Shown in pieces: positions 1 through 7,523 of a stretch of DNA of 64,000 bases. The translations under genes and the position numbers were made by a program. Every line of letters starts with the position of its first letter. Within the stretch, counting starts at the first letter, position 1. Origin of the DNA: Oceanidesulfovibrio indonesiensis. Lineage in GTDB: Bacteria > Desulfobacterota > Desulfovibrionia > Desulfovibrionales > Desulfovibrionaceae. The DNA is taken from positions 1 through 64,000 of the forward strand of contig NZ_QMIE01000012.1 in NCBI RefSeq assembly GCF_007625075.1, given 5' to 3'. The notes under the pieces were generated by a model. It saw only the letters and a program-made list of their open reading frames with translations, was not told where the DNA came from and searched no databases.

Positions 1-1
1 A

Positions 2-181
2 AGTCGGCTGAATCCGACTTTGCCAGGCATTCTGGCGCACTGCCGCTTTGGTCTGCACACCAGCCTGCTTGAGGGAATCAACAACAAGATCAAGGTGATA
101 AAACGTATGGCTTACGGCTTTCGGGACGACGAATACTTTTTCCTCAAGATCAGGGCTGCGTTTCCCGGAATTCCGCGATGA
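2..181 (+). mobile_element. 3' end of an ISL3-family transposase (truncated by window edge)
   Basis: An open frame with no start inside the window ends at a TGA at 179-181 and encodes 59 residues. It contains LLEGINNKIKVIKRMAYGF followed by RDDEYFFLKIRAAF, the characteristic C-terminal block of ISL3/IS204/IS1001-type DDE transposases. This end of the element carries the last helical part of the catalytic domain; the aspartates lie upstream of the window. The downstream AT-rich stretch (about 182-215) probably holds the right end of the element, but no terminal repeat can be defined without the other end. Whether the element is intact cannot be judged here. Confidence 0.85.
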
Positions 182-294
182 ACCTCTTTTTTTATGTCAG
201 AGAGACCGGGTCATCAGGACTGATCAGCCGCAGGTTCGGACAGGCGGCGGCCGGCAGTGCAGCGTCGATCAGAGCGCTGGGTCAGAACACATGA

Positions 295-558
295 TTATTG
301 CTTGCGAATGTCGCCGAGGGGGGAACCGGCACACATGGAAGGGCACCCTGAGCATTCTTCAGGATCGGCTGGCGAGCCGGGGCACGCGCCGGCGCTGGTG
401 GAGCAGGAGCGTGGGGCTTTGCGTTCATTGGGCGTCGGACAGCATCCGCCGCACGAGCCGCACCCTTCTTCGCGACTGGCCTGGCGGTATAGCTTGCGAC
501 CGGCGTAGAGCGCCGCGAGCAGGACGATGACGCCGACAATGATGGTATCAAAAGTCAT
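295..558 (-). CDS. FeoB-associated-type Cys-rich membrane protein
   Basis: This 87-residue protein has an N-terminal membrane helix (about residues 5-19, IIVGVIVLLAALYAG) followed by a basic stretch and a Cys-rich cytosolic tail that starts GCGSCGGCC and has nine cysteines in all. This is the layout of the small FeoB-associated Cys-rich membrane proteins that accompany ferrous iron transporters, although it is longer than most. A GGAG Shine-Dalgarno lies just before the ATG. No feoB is in the window; the gene would have to lie elsewhere. A candidate Fur-regulated promoter precedes it, which supports an iron role. The metal-binding function is inferred from the Cys pattern. Confidence 0.7.
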   Translation of the reverse strand: MTFDTIIVGVIVLLAALYAGRKLYRQASREEGCGSCGGCCPTPNERKAPRSCSTSAGACPGSPADPEECSGCPSMCAGSPLGDIRKQ

Positions 559-591
559 GCGGTGTCTCCGGTGGACGGTTTACGGATTTGG

Positions 592-608
592 TTGAGAGAC
601 ATTTTCAA
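592..608 (-). promoter_or_regulatory. Candidate Fur box
   Basis: The 17-mer TTGAGAGACATTTTCAA matches the Desulfovibrio Fur consensus (WTGAAAATNATTTTCAW, recalled from comparative-genomic work) at about 14 of 17 positions. It sits inside a perfect 8-bp inverted repeat (588-595 and 605-612) immediately downstream of a candidate -10 element, about 35 bases before the Cys-rich protein's start. This is a repressor-type location. Confidence 0.55.
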
Positions 609-613
609 CCAAT

Positions 614-642
614 ATCATCATACCGGAGGGCTATGTTGTCAA
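614..642 (-). promoter_or_regulatory. Candidate sigma-70 promoter of the Cys-rich protein gene
   Basis: On the minus strand, TTGACA (637-642) is followed by exactly 17 bases and then GATGAT (614-619), a 4/6 match to the -10 consensus. It points towards the gene ending at 295 and overlaps the upstream edge of the candidate Fur box. Confidence 0.5.
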
Positions 643-676
643 TCGGAGCGCGAACAATGCAAGAAAAGACACAGGT

Positions 677-1159
677 TCAGACGCGCAGACTGGCGATGAG
701 CCGTTTGGGCTTGAGCAACAGATCGAGGGCGTTTTCAATGCAGGTGGAGGCGATGTCCGCAGCGACGAGGGCCGAGGTGGCTGCGCACTCCGCCTGGATG
801 AGAACAATGCCCAGAGCGGCGGCGCGCATTGCCGGAGCGTCGTTGCGGCCGTTGCCGATAAAGACCACGTCCGCTTTGAACGAGCGGACGAGCCGGGCCT
901 TGGCCTCGTCTTCGTCCACGGAGGCCGAAACCCGCTCAGCCAGGTTGCCGATAGTCATGGGCAGGCCGTCCAACTCCCGTCCGACCGTGCCGTAGGTGTC
1001 TGCCGTGACCACCACAACGTCCAGGTTTCTGGACAGTTCGCAGAGGCGTTCCGACACGCCGGGCAGCAGCTTGCCATCGCAGGCCATGGTGCCGTTGAAG
1101 TCCAGCACCAGGGTCTGGACGCGCAGGGTCCGCAGCCCTGGGATTTGTATTTCGATCAT
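677..1159 (-). CDS. HAD-family hydrolase, soluble P-type-ATPase-like
   Basis: A 160-residue single-domain HAD protein. Motif I is DFNGT (residues 20-24, with Asp20 as the expected nucleophile), motif II is TADT (about 52-55), and motif IV is GNGRND near residue 102. The lack of a cap domain and the DFNGT signature match the soluble P-type-ATPase-like group (COG4087 type). It has no membrane segments, so it is a cytosolic phosphatase or phosphotransferase of unknown substrate rather than a pump. The ATG is preceded by AGGAGG. It lies upstream of, and in the same direction as, the Cys-rich protein gene, but that gene appears to have its own promoter. Confidence 0.75.
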   Translation of the reverse strand: MIEIQIPGLRTLRVQTLVLDFNGTMACDGKLLPGVSERLCELSRNLDVVVVTADTYGTVGRELDGLPMTIGNLAERVSASVDEDEAKARLVRSFKADVVFIGNGRNDAPAMRAAALGIVLIQAECAATSALVAADIASTCIENALDLLLKPKRLIASLRV

Positions 1160-1177
1160 GTGCGCCTCCTGGTGCGA

Positions 1178-1289
1178 GAGGCTCTGCCCCTCGCGCTCCC
1201 CGCCAGGGAGCTTAGCTCACTGGACCCAATGCTCGGGTCCATGGGAACAAGTTCCCCTGGCAGGGTGTCTGAGGGACGGCGTCCCTCAG
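1178..1289. repeat. Multi-hairpin intergenic repeat, copy A
   Basis: The stretch is a chain of short inverted repeats: TGGACCC/GGGTCCA (from 1220), GGGAAC/GTTCCC (from 1243) and a perfect 9-bp CTGAGGGAC/GTCCCTCAG (1269-1289). The part from 1178 to about 1260 aligns with the stretch at 48354-48455: both have the order GAGG-CTCTGCC-CTCGCGCTCCC, then AGG(G)AGCT, then CTGGACCCA. It lies just after the paaK stop codon on the minus strand, where its hairpins may serve as a transcript end. Confidence 0.65.
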
Positions 1290-1309
1290 TCAGCTTTCAG
1301 CAGCAGTTC

Positions 1310-2611
1310 TTAAAACATCCGCTTGTCGATGACGCGTTTCATCTTGTCTTCGCCGCGGGGCAGGGTGCGCCGGCCCACCAGAGAGACTTCGAAGCCCACG
1401 CCCAGTTCGGAGGCCAGTTTTTTCTTGAGAGTGGCGAGGAACTCCTGGCTCTTGCGCATCTGATCGAAGAGGATGGATTCCGAGACTTCGAGCTGGATGG
1501 TGGCGCGGTCCAGATGGCTTTCGTCGCGTTCCACCACGATCTGGAAACGGGGCGCAGCCCCCTCCACCTCGGCCAGGATATGCTCCACCTGGGAAGGGAA
1601 GACGTTGACGCCCTTGATGGTGATCATATCGTCCACCCGGCCCAGGATGCGGCTGATGCGGTGGTGCGTGCGGCCGCAGGGGCAGGGCTGCACGATGCGG
1701 CGCGTGAGGTCGCCGGTGCGGAAGCGGACCATGGGGAAGGCTTCCTTGATGAGAGTGGTTATGACGAGTTCGCCCACCTCGCCGTCCGGCACGGGCTCGC
1801 CGGTGTCCGGGTTCACTATTTCGAAGAGGAATGCGTCTTCGTTCACGTGCAGGCCGCCTTGCTCCAGGCACTCGCCGGCAACGCCGGGCCCCATGATTTC
1901 AGACAGCCCGTAGTTGTCCGTGGCGGTGATCTTGAGCCGGGATTCAATTTCCTGGCGCATGTTCTCGGACCACGGTTCGGCGCCGAACAACCCCCAGCGC
2001 AGGGACAGGGCGTTGGGGTTGATGCCTTCCTCCTCCATGACGTCAGCCAGGTGCAGGGCGTAGCTCGGCGTGCAGACCAGCGCCGTAGTACGGTAGTCCT
2101 GCATGATGGCGAGTTGCTTGCGGGTGTTGCCGCTGGAGCTGGGAATGACGGATGCGCCGAGACGCTCCGCACCATAGTGGTGGCCGAAACCGCCGGTGAA
2201 CAGGCCATAGCTGAAGGCGATCTGCAGGACGTCGTCCTGATCGAGCCCGCCCATGCACAGGATGCGCGCCACGAGGTCGGCCCAGCGTTTCACATCATTT
2301 TTGGTGTAGCCCACCACCACAGGACGGCCAGAAGTGCCGGACGAGGAGTGCAGCCGGACCACCTCACGCAGGGGCACGGCGAAGAGACCGTAGGGGTAGT
2401 TCTCGCGCAGGTCGGCCTTGGAAGTGAAGGGGATACGGCGGATGTCCTCGACGGAGAGGAACGAGTCCGGATCGATGTCGTGCTCCTCGAACCGCGCGCG
2501 GTACAGGGGCACATTCCTGGAGACGCGGAAGAGGGTGGCCTGGAGGCGTTCGAGCTGGAGCTGGGTCAGCTCCTCGCGGTCCATGCATTCGATGTCTTGT
2601 TGCCAGTACAT
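1310..2611 (-). CDS. paaK: Phenylacetate-CoA ligase
   Basis: The 433-residue adenylate-forming ligase activates phenylacetate or a related aryl/acyl acid to its CoA thioester with ATP. It shows the P-loop SSSGTSGRP at residues 89-97, YGLSEIMGPG near 235, FRTGDLT near 300 and a C-terminal GEDKMKRVIDK that carries the expected catalytic lysine. Length is normal for the family. The ATG at 2611 was chosen because the protein then starts MYWQQDIE and an AGAGGG lies upstream; the frame stays open further upstream but that part is antisense to livF. It follows livF by 13 bases, so it is the last gene of the liv operon, which suggests that the imported compound or its deamination product is an aromatic acid. 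Substrate specificity is inferred. Confidence 0.88.
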   Translation of the reverse strand: MYWQQDIECMDREELTQLQLERLQATLFRVSRNVPLYRARFEEHDIDPDSFLSVEDIRRIPFTSKADLRENYPYGLFAVPLREVVRLHSSSGTSGRPVVVGYTKNDVKRWADLVARILCMGGLDQDDVLQIAFSYGLFTGGFGHHYGAERLGASVIPSSSGNTRKQLAIMQDYRTTALVCTPSYALHLADVMEEEGINPNALSLRWGLFGAEPWSENMRQEIESRLKITATDNYGLSEIMGPGVAGECLEQGGLHVNEDAFLFEIVNPDTGEPVPDGEVGELVITTLIKEAFPMVRFRTGDLTRRIVQPCPCGRTHHRISRILGRVDDMITIKGVNVFPSQVEHILAEVEGAAPRFQIVVERDESHLDRATIQLEVSESILFDQMRKSQEFLATLKKKLASELGVGFEVSLVGRRTLPRGEDKMKRVIDKRMF

Positions 2612-2624
2612 GTATTGAGCCCTC

Positions 2625-3365
2625 TTACGTTTCCCGGGCGACCTCGCGGCCCAGGTAGGCGCGTTGGACGTCGCGGTTGGCCAGCAGATCTTCGGCCGGT
2701 CCCTGCAGCACCACGCGGCCGGTTTCCAGCACGTAGCCTCGGTCCGCGATGCGCAAGGCGTTCTTGGCGTTTTGTTCCACGAGGAGTACGGTAAGGCCGA
2801 AGCGCTCCTTGAGCTCCACAACATGGTGGAAAATCTCCCGGGCGATGCGCGGCGCCAGACCCATGGACGGTTCGTCCAGCAGCAGCAGGCGTGGCTTGGC
2901 CATGAGTGCGCGGCCGATGGCGAGCATCTGCTGCTCACCGCCAGACAGCGTGCCCGCCATCTGGTGCCGGCGCTCGGCAAGCACGGGGAACATGGAATAT
3001 ATCTGCTCCAGGTCGCGGCGCGCTTCGTCCTTGTCGGCGCGCACATAGCCGCCCAAAGCCAGGTTGTCGGCCACGCTCATGGGGCCGAACACCAGGCGAC
3101 CTTCCGGAACGTGGGTTACGCCCATGCGCACGATACGGTCGGCCCGTGTCTTGTGTATTTCCCGACCTTCGTAGCTTACGCTGCCGGACGCGGGACGGAC
3201 GAGGCCGGAAATGGTGGTGAGCAGACTGGTCTTTCCTGCGCCGTTGCCGCCGATGAGTGCGACGATTTCGCCGGCGTTCACGTGCATGGAGACGCGCTTC
3301 ACCGCATGGATGCGGCCGTAGAAGATGTCCACGTTGCGTAGCGTGAGAAGCGATGATCTGGTCAT
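2625..3365 (-). CDS. livF: ABC transporter ATP-binding protein LivF
   Basis: 246 residues. It has Walker A GGNGAGKTS (near 39-47), the signature LSGGEQQ (about 140) and Walker B LLLLDEPSMGLAP. The short form without a C-terminal extension, and the SMGLAP end of Walker B, are typical of LivF. It would pair with LivG on the cytoplasmic face of the LivHM channel to power import. Its ATG overlaps the livG stop by 4 bases, indicating translational coupling, and it is followed directly by paaK. Confidence 0.93.
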   Translation of the reverse strand: MTRSSLLTLRNVDIFYGRIHAVKRVSMHVNAGEIVALIGGNGAGKTSLLTTISGLVRPASGSVSYEGREIHKTRADRIVRMGVTHVPEGRLVFGPMSVADNLALGGYVRADKDEARRDLEQIYSMFPVLAERRHQMAGTLSGGEQQMLAIGRALMAKPRLLLLDEPSMGLAPRIAREIFHHVVELKERFGLTVLLVEQNAKNALRIADRGYVLETGRVVLQGPAEDLLANRDVQRAYLGREVARET

Positions 3366-4165
3366 GCGTCGGCCTCCTCGCGCTCCTGGTCGGAGAGGTC
3401 GTCTTCGCCCAGATAGGCGGCGATTACGCGCTCATCCTGCTGAATTTCCGCTGGAGTGCCCTCTGCGAGCACCTTGCCGAAAGAAAGCACCATGATCCGA
3501 TCGCTTACGGACATCACAAGGTCCATGTCATGCTCCACCAGGGCGATTGTCAGGTGCAGTTCGTCGCGCATGCGGGCGATGAGTTTTCCGAGATTCTTGG
3601 TCTCGCGCATGTTCAGGCCGGCGGCGGGTTCGTCCAGAAGGATGAGCCTGGGACGGGCGGCTATGGCGCGGGCTAGCTCGAGCGCGCGCTGGCCGCCGAA
3701 GGGCAGGTCGCCGGCGGGCCGGTCCAGCGGACCGTCGTAGCCCACGAACTCCAGAATCCGGCGGGCGTGTTCCTCGTGCTCACGCTCCTGCTTCATGTAA
3801 CGCGGCGTCTTCAGCAGCGCGTCCAGAAAATTGTACCCGATGGTCCGGTGGCAGCCGGCAAGCACGTTGTCCAGCACGCTCATGTTGGTGAAGATTTCGA
3901 GGTTCTGGAAGGTTCGCACCATGCCGGCGTTGGCGCGTTTGTACGGCGGCAGAACGTCGATGGCCGAGCCGTTGAAGTGGACAGCACCGCCGGAAGGAGG
4001 AACCAGGCCGGTAAATGCGTTGAAGAGCGTGGTTTTGCCTGCGCCGTTGGGGCCTATGACTGCGGTGATGGACCCTTCGGCCACATCGAAATCCACGTTG
4101 TCCAGGGCGACCACGCCGCCGAACCGCACGCCCAGGCCGCGGCAGGAGAGCATCGACTCAGCCAT
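3362..4165 (-). CDS. livG: ABC transporter ATP-binding protein LivG
   Basis: 267 residues. Walker A is GPNGAGKTT (about 37-45); Walker B is LILLDEPAAGLN, with the LivG-type PAAGLN; the signature region reads LPFGGQRALELARA. The C-terminal SFGKVLAEGTP block is also LivG-like. It is the second ATPase of the branched-chain amino-acid type importer. It overlaps livM by 8 bases and livF by 4, so the five transporter genes form one tightly packed operon. Confidence 0.93.
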   Translation of the reverse strand: MAESMLSCRGLGVRFGGVVALDNVDFDVAEGSITAVIGPNGAGKTTLFNAFTGLVPPSGGAVHFNGSAIDVLPPYKRANAGMVRTFQNLEIFTNMSVLDNVLAGCHRTIGYNFLDALLKTPRYMKQEREHEEHARRILEFVGYDGPLDRPAGDLPFGGQRALELARAIAARPRLILLDEPAAGLNMRETKNLGKLIARMRDELHLTIALVEHDMDLVMSVSDRIMVLSFGKVLAEGTPAEIQQDERVIAAYLGEDDLSDQEREEADA

Positions 4166-5126
4166 CGTTCTCCTCCTTGCGGGACCGGAACCTGCCGGCG
4201 AGTCTGGCGGCGCCGCCTACGATGCCCTGCGGCAGGAACATCATACAGATTACGAGTATTGCGCCGAACAGCAGTATCTCGATGTTCTCGAATACACGCA
4301 GGAACTCGGGCAGAGCGGTGAGAAAGAACGCGCCGACCACCGCTCCCCACAGCGTGGCCATGCCGCCGAGCACCACCATGGTAATGAGCTCCACGGAGTA
4401 GAGGAAGCCGAAGCTGGAGGGTGCGATGAAGGTGAGATAGTGCGCGTACAGGAATCCGGCCAGGCCCGCGAATGCGGCCGAGAGCACGAAGACCATGAGT
4501 TTGTAGCGTGTAATGTCCACGCCGGCTATCTGCGCGGCCTTCTCGCTGGTGTGCAGCGCCCGGAGCGCGCGGCCGAACCGCGAATCGATGAGGTTGCGCG
4601 AGATGAGGATGACCAGCGCCAGCACCGTAGCCACGAGATAGTAGTAGGAAAGATCGGACTCCACCGTGAAGCCGAGCAGGGAGAGCCGAGGAATGCCGAC
4701 GAAGCCGGACGGACCGCCCGTGAGTGAGATTGTTTCGTTGAAAAAGATGAAGACTACGAGCCCGAAGCCCAGGGTGGCCATGGCCAGGTAGTGGCCCGTG
4801 AGCTTGAGCGTGGGGATGCCGATGAGAACCGCCACCAGCGAGGGCACGCCCACGGCGGCGACCAGACCGAACTCCATTGGCAGCCCGTAGGTGGCGGTGG
4901 CCAGGGCCGTGGCGTACGCGCCCAAGCCGTAGAACGCGGCGTGGCCCAGGGATATCTGGCCGGCGTAGCCGAGCAGCAGGTTCAGGCCGGCGGCGATGAT
5001 CGCGTTGATGCAGGCGAGGATGAGCACGCTCACATAATACTCGTTGGCCAGAAAAAACGGCAGCACAAGCAGCAGGGCAAGGAACAGGCCCGGGACCACG
5101 AGGCTTTTGGCGATTGCGCGCAACAT
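4158..5126 (-). CDS. livM: ABC transporter permease LivM
   Basis: 322 residues, strongly hydrophobic, with about eight to nine predicted membrane segments. It carries the LivM-type stretches NLLLGYAGQISLGHAAFYG (about 50-68) and, near 205, the cytoplasmic EKAAQIAGVDITRYKL coupling region. It forms the membrane channel with LivH. Only three bases separate it from livH. Length and motif order are normal for LivM. Confidence 0.93.
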   Translation of the reverse strand: MLRAIAKSLVVPGLFLALLLVLPFFLANEYYVSVLILACINAIIAAGLNLLLGYAGQISLGHAAFYGLGAYATALATATYGLPMEFGLVAAVGVPSLVAVLIGIPTLKLTGHYLAMATLGFGLVVFIFFNETISLTGGPSGFVGIPRLSLLGFTVESDLSYYYLVATVLALVILISRNLIDSRFGRALRALHTSEKAAQIAGVDITRYKLMVFVLSAAFAGLAGFLYAHYLTFIAPSSFGFLYSVELITMVVLGGMATLWGAVVGAFFLTALPEFLRVFENIEILLFGAILVICMMFLPQGIVGGAARLAGRFRSRKEENDG

Positions 5127-5129
5127 GGC

Positions 5130-6005
5130 CTAGACCCGTTTGACCTGCGCCCGGCCGAACAGCCCGGACGGTTTGATGAAAAGCAGGAGCAGAAGAACGA
5201 TGAACGCGAAGGCGTCCTTGTAACCTGAGGATATGAGCCCGGCGCCGAAGGACTCCAGCACCCCGATGATCAACCCGCCGGCTGCTGCGCCGAAGGGATT
5301 GCCCAGTCCGCCCAGAATGCACGCCGCGAAGCCTTTGAGCCCGAGCATGATGCCCCGGTCGTAGGAAGTGAGTGTGAGCGGCGCGAGGATGGTGCCGCCC
5401 ACAGCGCCCACAAAGGCCGAGAGCATGAATGAAAAAAGCACCATGCGCTCCACGCTGACGCCCACCAGGTAGGCGGCCTTGCGGTCGTACGAGCAGGCGA
5501 GCATGGCTTTGCCGAACAGAGTGCGGGTGAAAAAGAAACGCAACGCCGCGAGGATGACCCCGGTGATAGCGAGAATCCAGATCGATTGCGGCATGAGGGT
5601 CGCACCACCCAGGGAGATGGGAGTCTCGCCGGAAAAATGCGGCAGGGCGAAGGTGTCCTTGCCCAGGGTGATCATGACGATGCCGCGGATGACGATGGAG
5701 ATGCCGATGGTGATGATGATCAGCTGGATGACTGAAGCGTTCTTGACCGGCCGGATGGTGAGGCGCTCCATGAGCGCGCCCACGATGACCGTGCCGATGA
5801 CGGCGCCGAGCAGGGCCAGGGGCAGCGGCGCGCCCGCGCTGGCCAGAAAGACGGCGAGCATGCCGCCCAGCATGACGAACTCGCCCTGGGCGAAGTTGAT
5901 GATGCCGGTCGTATTGTAAATGATGGTGAAACCGAGCCCGGTGAGCCCATACGTGGCCCCTACTGTAAGTCCGGAGATGAGGTATTGGAGATAGCTCGAC
6001 AACAT
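5130..6005 (-). CDS. livH: ABC transporter permease LivH
   Basis: 291 residues and eight or so membrane segments. The N-terminal block GLTVGATYGLTGLGFTIIYN, then INFAQGEFVMLGG (about 35-47), is diagnostic of LivH permeases, as is the later GLKGFAACILGGLGNPFGA block. It pairs with LivM. A hairpin-containing gap of about 140 bases separates it from the upstream binding-protein gene livJ. Confidence 0.93.
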   Translation of the reverse strand: MLSSYLQYLISGLTVGATYGLTGLGFTIIYNTTGIINFAQGEFVMLGGMLAVFLASAGAPLPLALLGAVIGTVIVGALMERLTIRPVKNASVIQLIIITIGISIVIRGIVMITLGKDTFALPHFSGETPISLGGATLMPQSIWILAITGVILAALRFFFTRTLFGKAMLACSYDRKAAYLVGVSVERMVLFSFMLSAFVGAVGGTILAPLTLTSYDRGIMLGLKGFAACILGGLGNPFGAAAGGLIIGVLESFGAGLISSGYKDAFAFIVLLLLLFIKPSGLFGRAQVKRV

Positions 6006-6031
6006 GAATGATTCCTGGATGCGTTCGCGAG

Positions 6032-6051
6032 GCCGCCATATTTGTGGCGGC
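6032..6051 (-). promoter_or_regulatory. Hairpin between livJ and livH
   Basis: A 7-bp GC-rich stem (GCCGCCA/TGGCGGC) with a 6-base loop lies between the livJ stop (6147) and the livH start (6005). No T-run follows on the minus strand, so it is better read as an mRNA-processing or stabilising element than as a terminator. This is a common arrangement for making more binding protein than permease. Confidence 0.45.
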
Positions 6052-6146
6052 AGGGGGGCCTTGTCAAGAAGAAGGGCGCGGTCCGCAGTCGGCGGCCGGA
6101 GCCGGCGACCGGGATCACGCCCTCCAGGAACAGAGGACGAGTGGAG

Positions 6147-7283
6147 TTATTCCACGATCTTCCAGTCGCCGTTCTCGATAATGACCATCTCGAAGGCCGA
6201 TGCATCCAGACCGTTGTGGTCCTCGGCGGAGAAGTTGAAGATGCCGCCGGTGCCCACGAACCCTTCAATTTTTTCGAGATTGTCGCGGATGTCCTGCGGG
6301 TCGGCGGAGTTGCCCATCTCGATGGCCTTCACCGTGAGCATCAGAGCGTCCCAGGCGTAGCCGCCAAAGGAGGAGATGGGCTGGTCGAATCTGGATTCAT
6401 AGTCTTCGATGTAGTTGGTGACCACGGGCTTCTGCGGATGGTCGTCCGGAATCTGGTCCGCCACGATGAGTCGGCCCGCGGGAAGCAGGAGGCCTTCAGC
6501 GGCGTTGCCGGCAAGCTCGATGAACTTTTTGGAAGCGACGCCGTGGCTCATGTACAGCGGCGTTTTGATGCCGAGTTGCACCCGGTTCTTGGCGATGACG
6601 GCCGGCCCCGGGTTGGTGCCCCAGCAGATGATGGCGTCGGGCTGCGCGCCCTTGATGGAAGTAAGCTGCGCGGTCATGTCCGTGTCCTTGGGACCGTAGA
6701 CCTCGTCGGCCATCAGGGTGAAGCCCATCTCGGGCACGAGCTCCTGGAGCACGGTGCGGCCCGCCTGGCCGTAGCCGTCGGACACGGTGATGATGGCGAT
6801 GTTCTTGTAGCCCTCGTTCTGCGCGTGTTCGAGGATGCGCGTCACGGCATGGCGATCCGACTGGGGCGTCTTGAAAACCCAGGGGTTCAACGGGTTGACG
6901 ATCTTTTCGGCCGCAGCGCAGGAGAGCATCGGGACTTTGGCTGCCGGGAACTTGTTCATCACGGCCAGGGTGTTGCCGGAAACCGAGGGGCCGAGCACCG
7001 TGACAACGCGATCCTTCTTCAGCAGCTTGTCCACTGCCAGGACGCATTTGTTCACGTCGGTCTCGTCGTCGTACACCACGACCTCAAGCTTCCGCCCCAG
7101 CACCCCGCCGGCCTCGTTGATCTGGTCGGCGAGCATGATCACAGTGTTCTTTTCCGGTTCGCCCAGGAAGGACGCCGGTCCGGTTGCGGAAAACACGGCG
7201 CCGATCTTGATGGGTTCCTCCGCCTGAGCGGATACAGGGATGAGGAGCAAGGCAAGGGCGATAAGAAAACAACGGATGGTCAT
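6147..7283 (-). CDS. livJ: Periplasmic branched-chain amino-acid type binding protein 1
   Basis: 378 residues with a signal peptide (MTIRCFLIALALLLIPVSAQA, cleaved near residue 21) and a Peripla_BP_6 (LivJ-type) fold. The ATG at 7283 has an AGGAG at the right distance and gives a clean signal peptide; the longer upstream frame does not. It captures the substrate for LivHMGF. It is a close paralogue of the protein encoded at 7524-8681, with the same WGTNPGPAVIAKNRVQLG block. Aromatic or branched-chain ligands are both possible; the neighbouring paaK favours an aromatic one. Confidence 0.88.
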   Translation of the reverse strand: MTIRCFLIALALLLIPVSAQAEEPIKIGAVFSATGPASFLGEPEKNTVIMLADQINEAGGVLGRKLEVVVYDDETDVNKCVLAVDKLLKKDRVVTVLGPSVSGNTLAVMNKFPAAKVPMLSCAAAEKIVNPLNPWVFKTPQSDRHAVTRILEHAQNEGYKNIAIITVSDGYGQAGRTVLQELVPEMGFTLMADEVYGPKDTDMTAQLTSIKGAQPDAIICWGTNPGPAVIAKNRVQLGIKTPLYMSHGVASKKFIELAGNAAEGLLLPAGRLIVADQIPDDHPQKPVVTNYIEDYESRFDQPISSFGGYAWDALMLTVKAIEMGNSADPQDIRDNLEKIEGFVGTGGIFNFSAEDHNGLDASAFEMVIIENGDWKIVE

Positions 7284-7466
7284 GGAATGGCTCCTTGTCG
7301 TGATGGACATCAGGCGTAGCAGGCGCAGGTGCACAAGATCACCTGGAACACCTAGCGTTGCTTGAGAAGTATATAAGGCGGCTCGGCTATTTTTACGAAT
7401 CTGTCAAGTCTGGAATTCGCATTCACAAAGAACGCAGCGGCTCGACTCCGGCAGCATGAGCGTACG

Positions 7467-7503
7467 AAAAAGCCCTGTCCGAACGGGCCGGTCAGGGCTT
7501 TTT
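7467..7503. terminator. Bidirectional intrinsic terminator between the two livJ genes
   Basis: AAAAAGCCCTG and CAGGGCTTTTT form an 11-bp arm pair around a 15-base loop, with T-runs on both strands. On the minus strand it follows the stop of the second livJ-like gene by 20 bases and would end its transcript, so livJ at 6147-7283 needs its own promoter in 7284-7466 or depends on read-through. Confidence 0.85.
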
Positions 7504-7523
7504 GCTCCAATCGATCATCGTGA

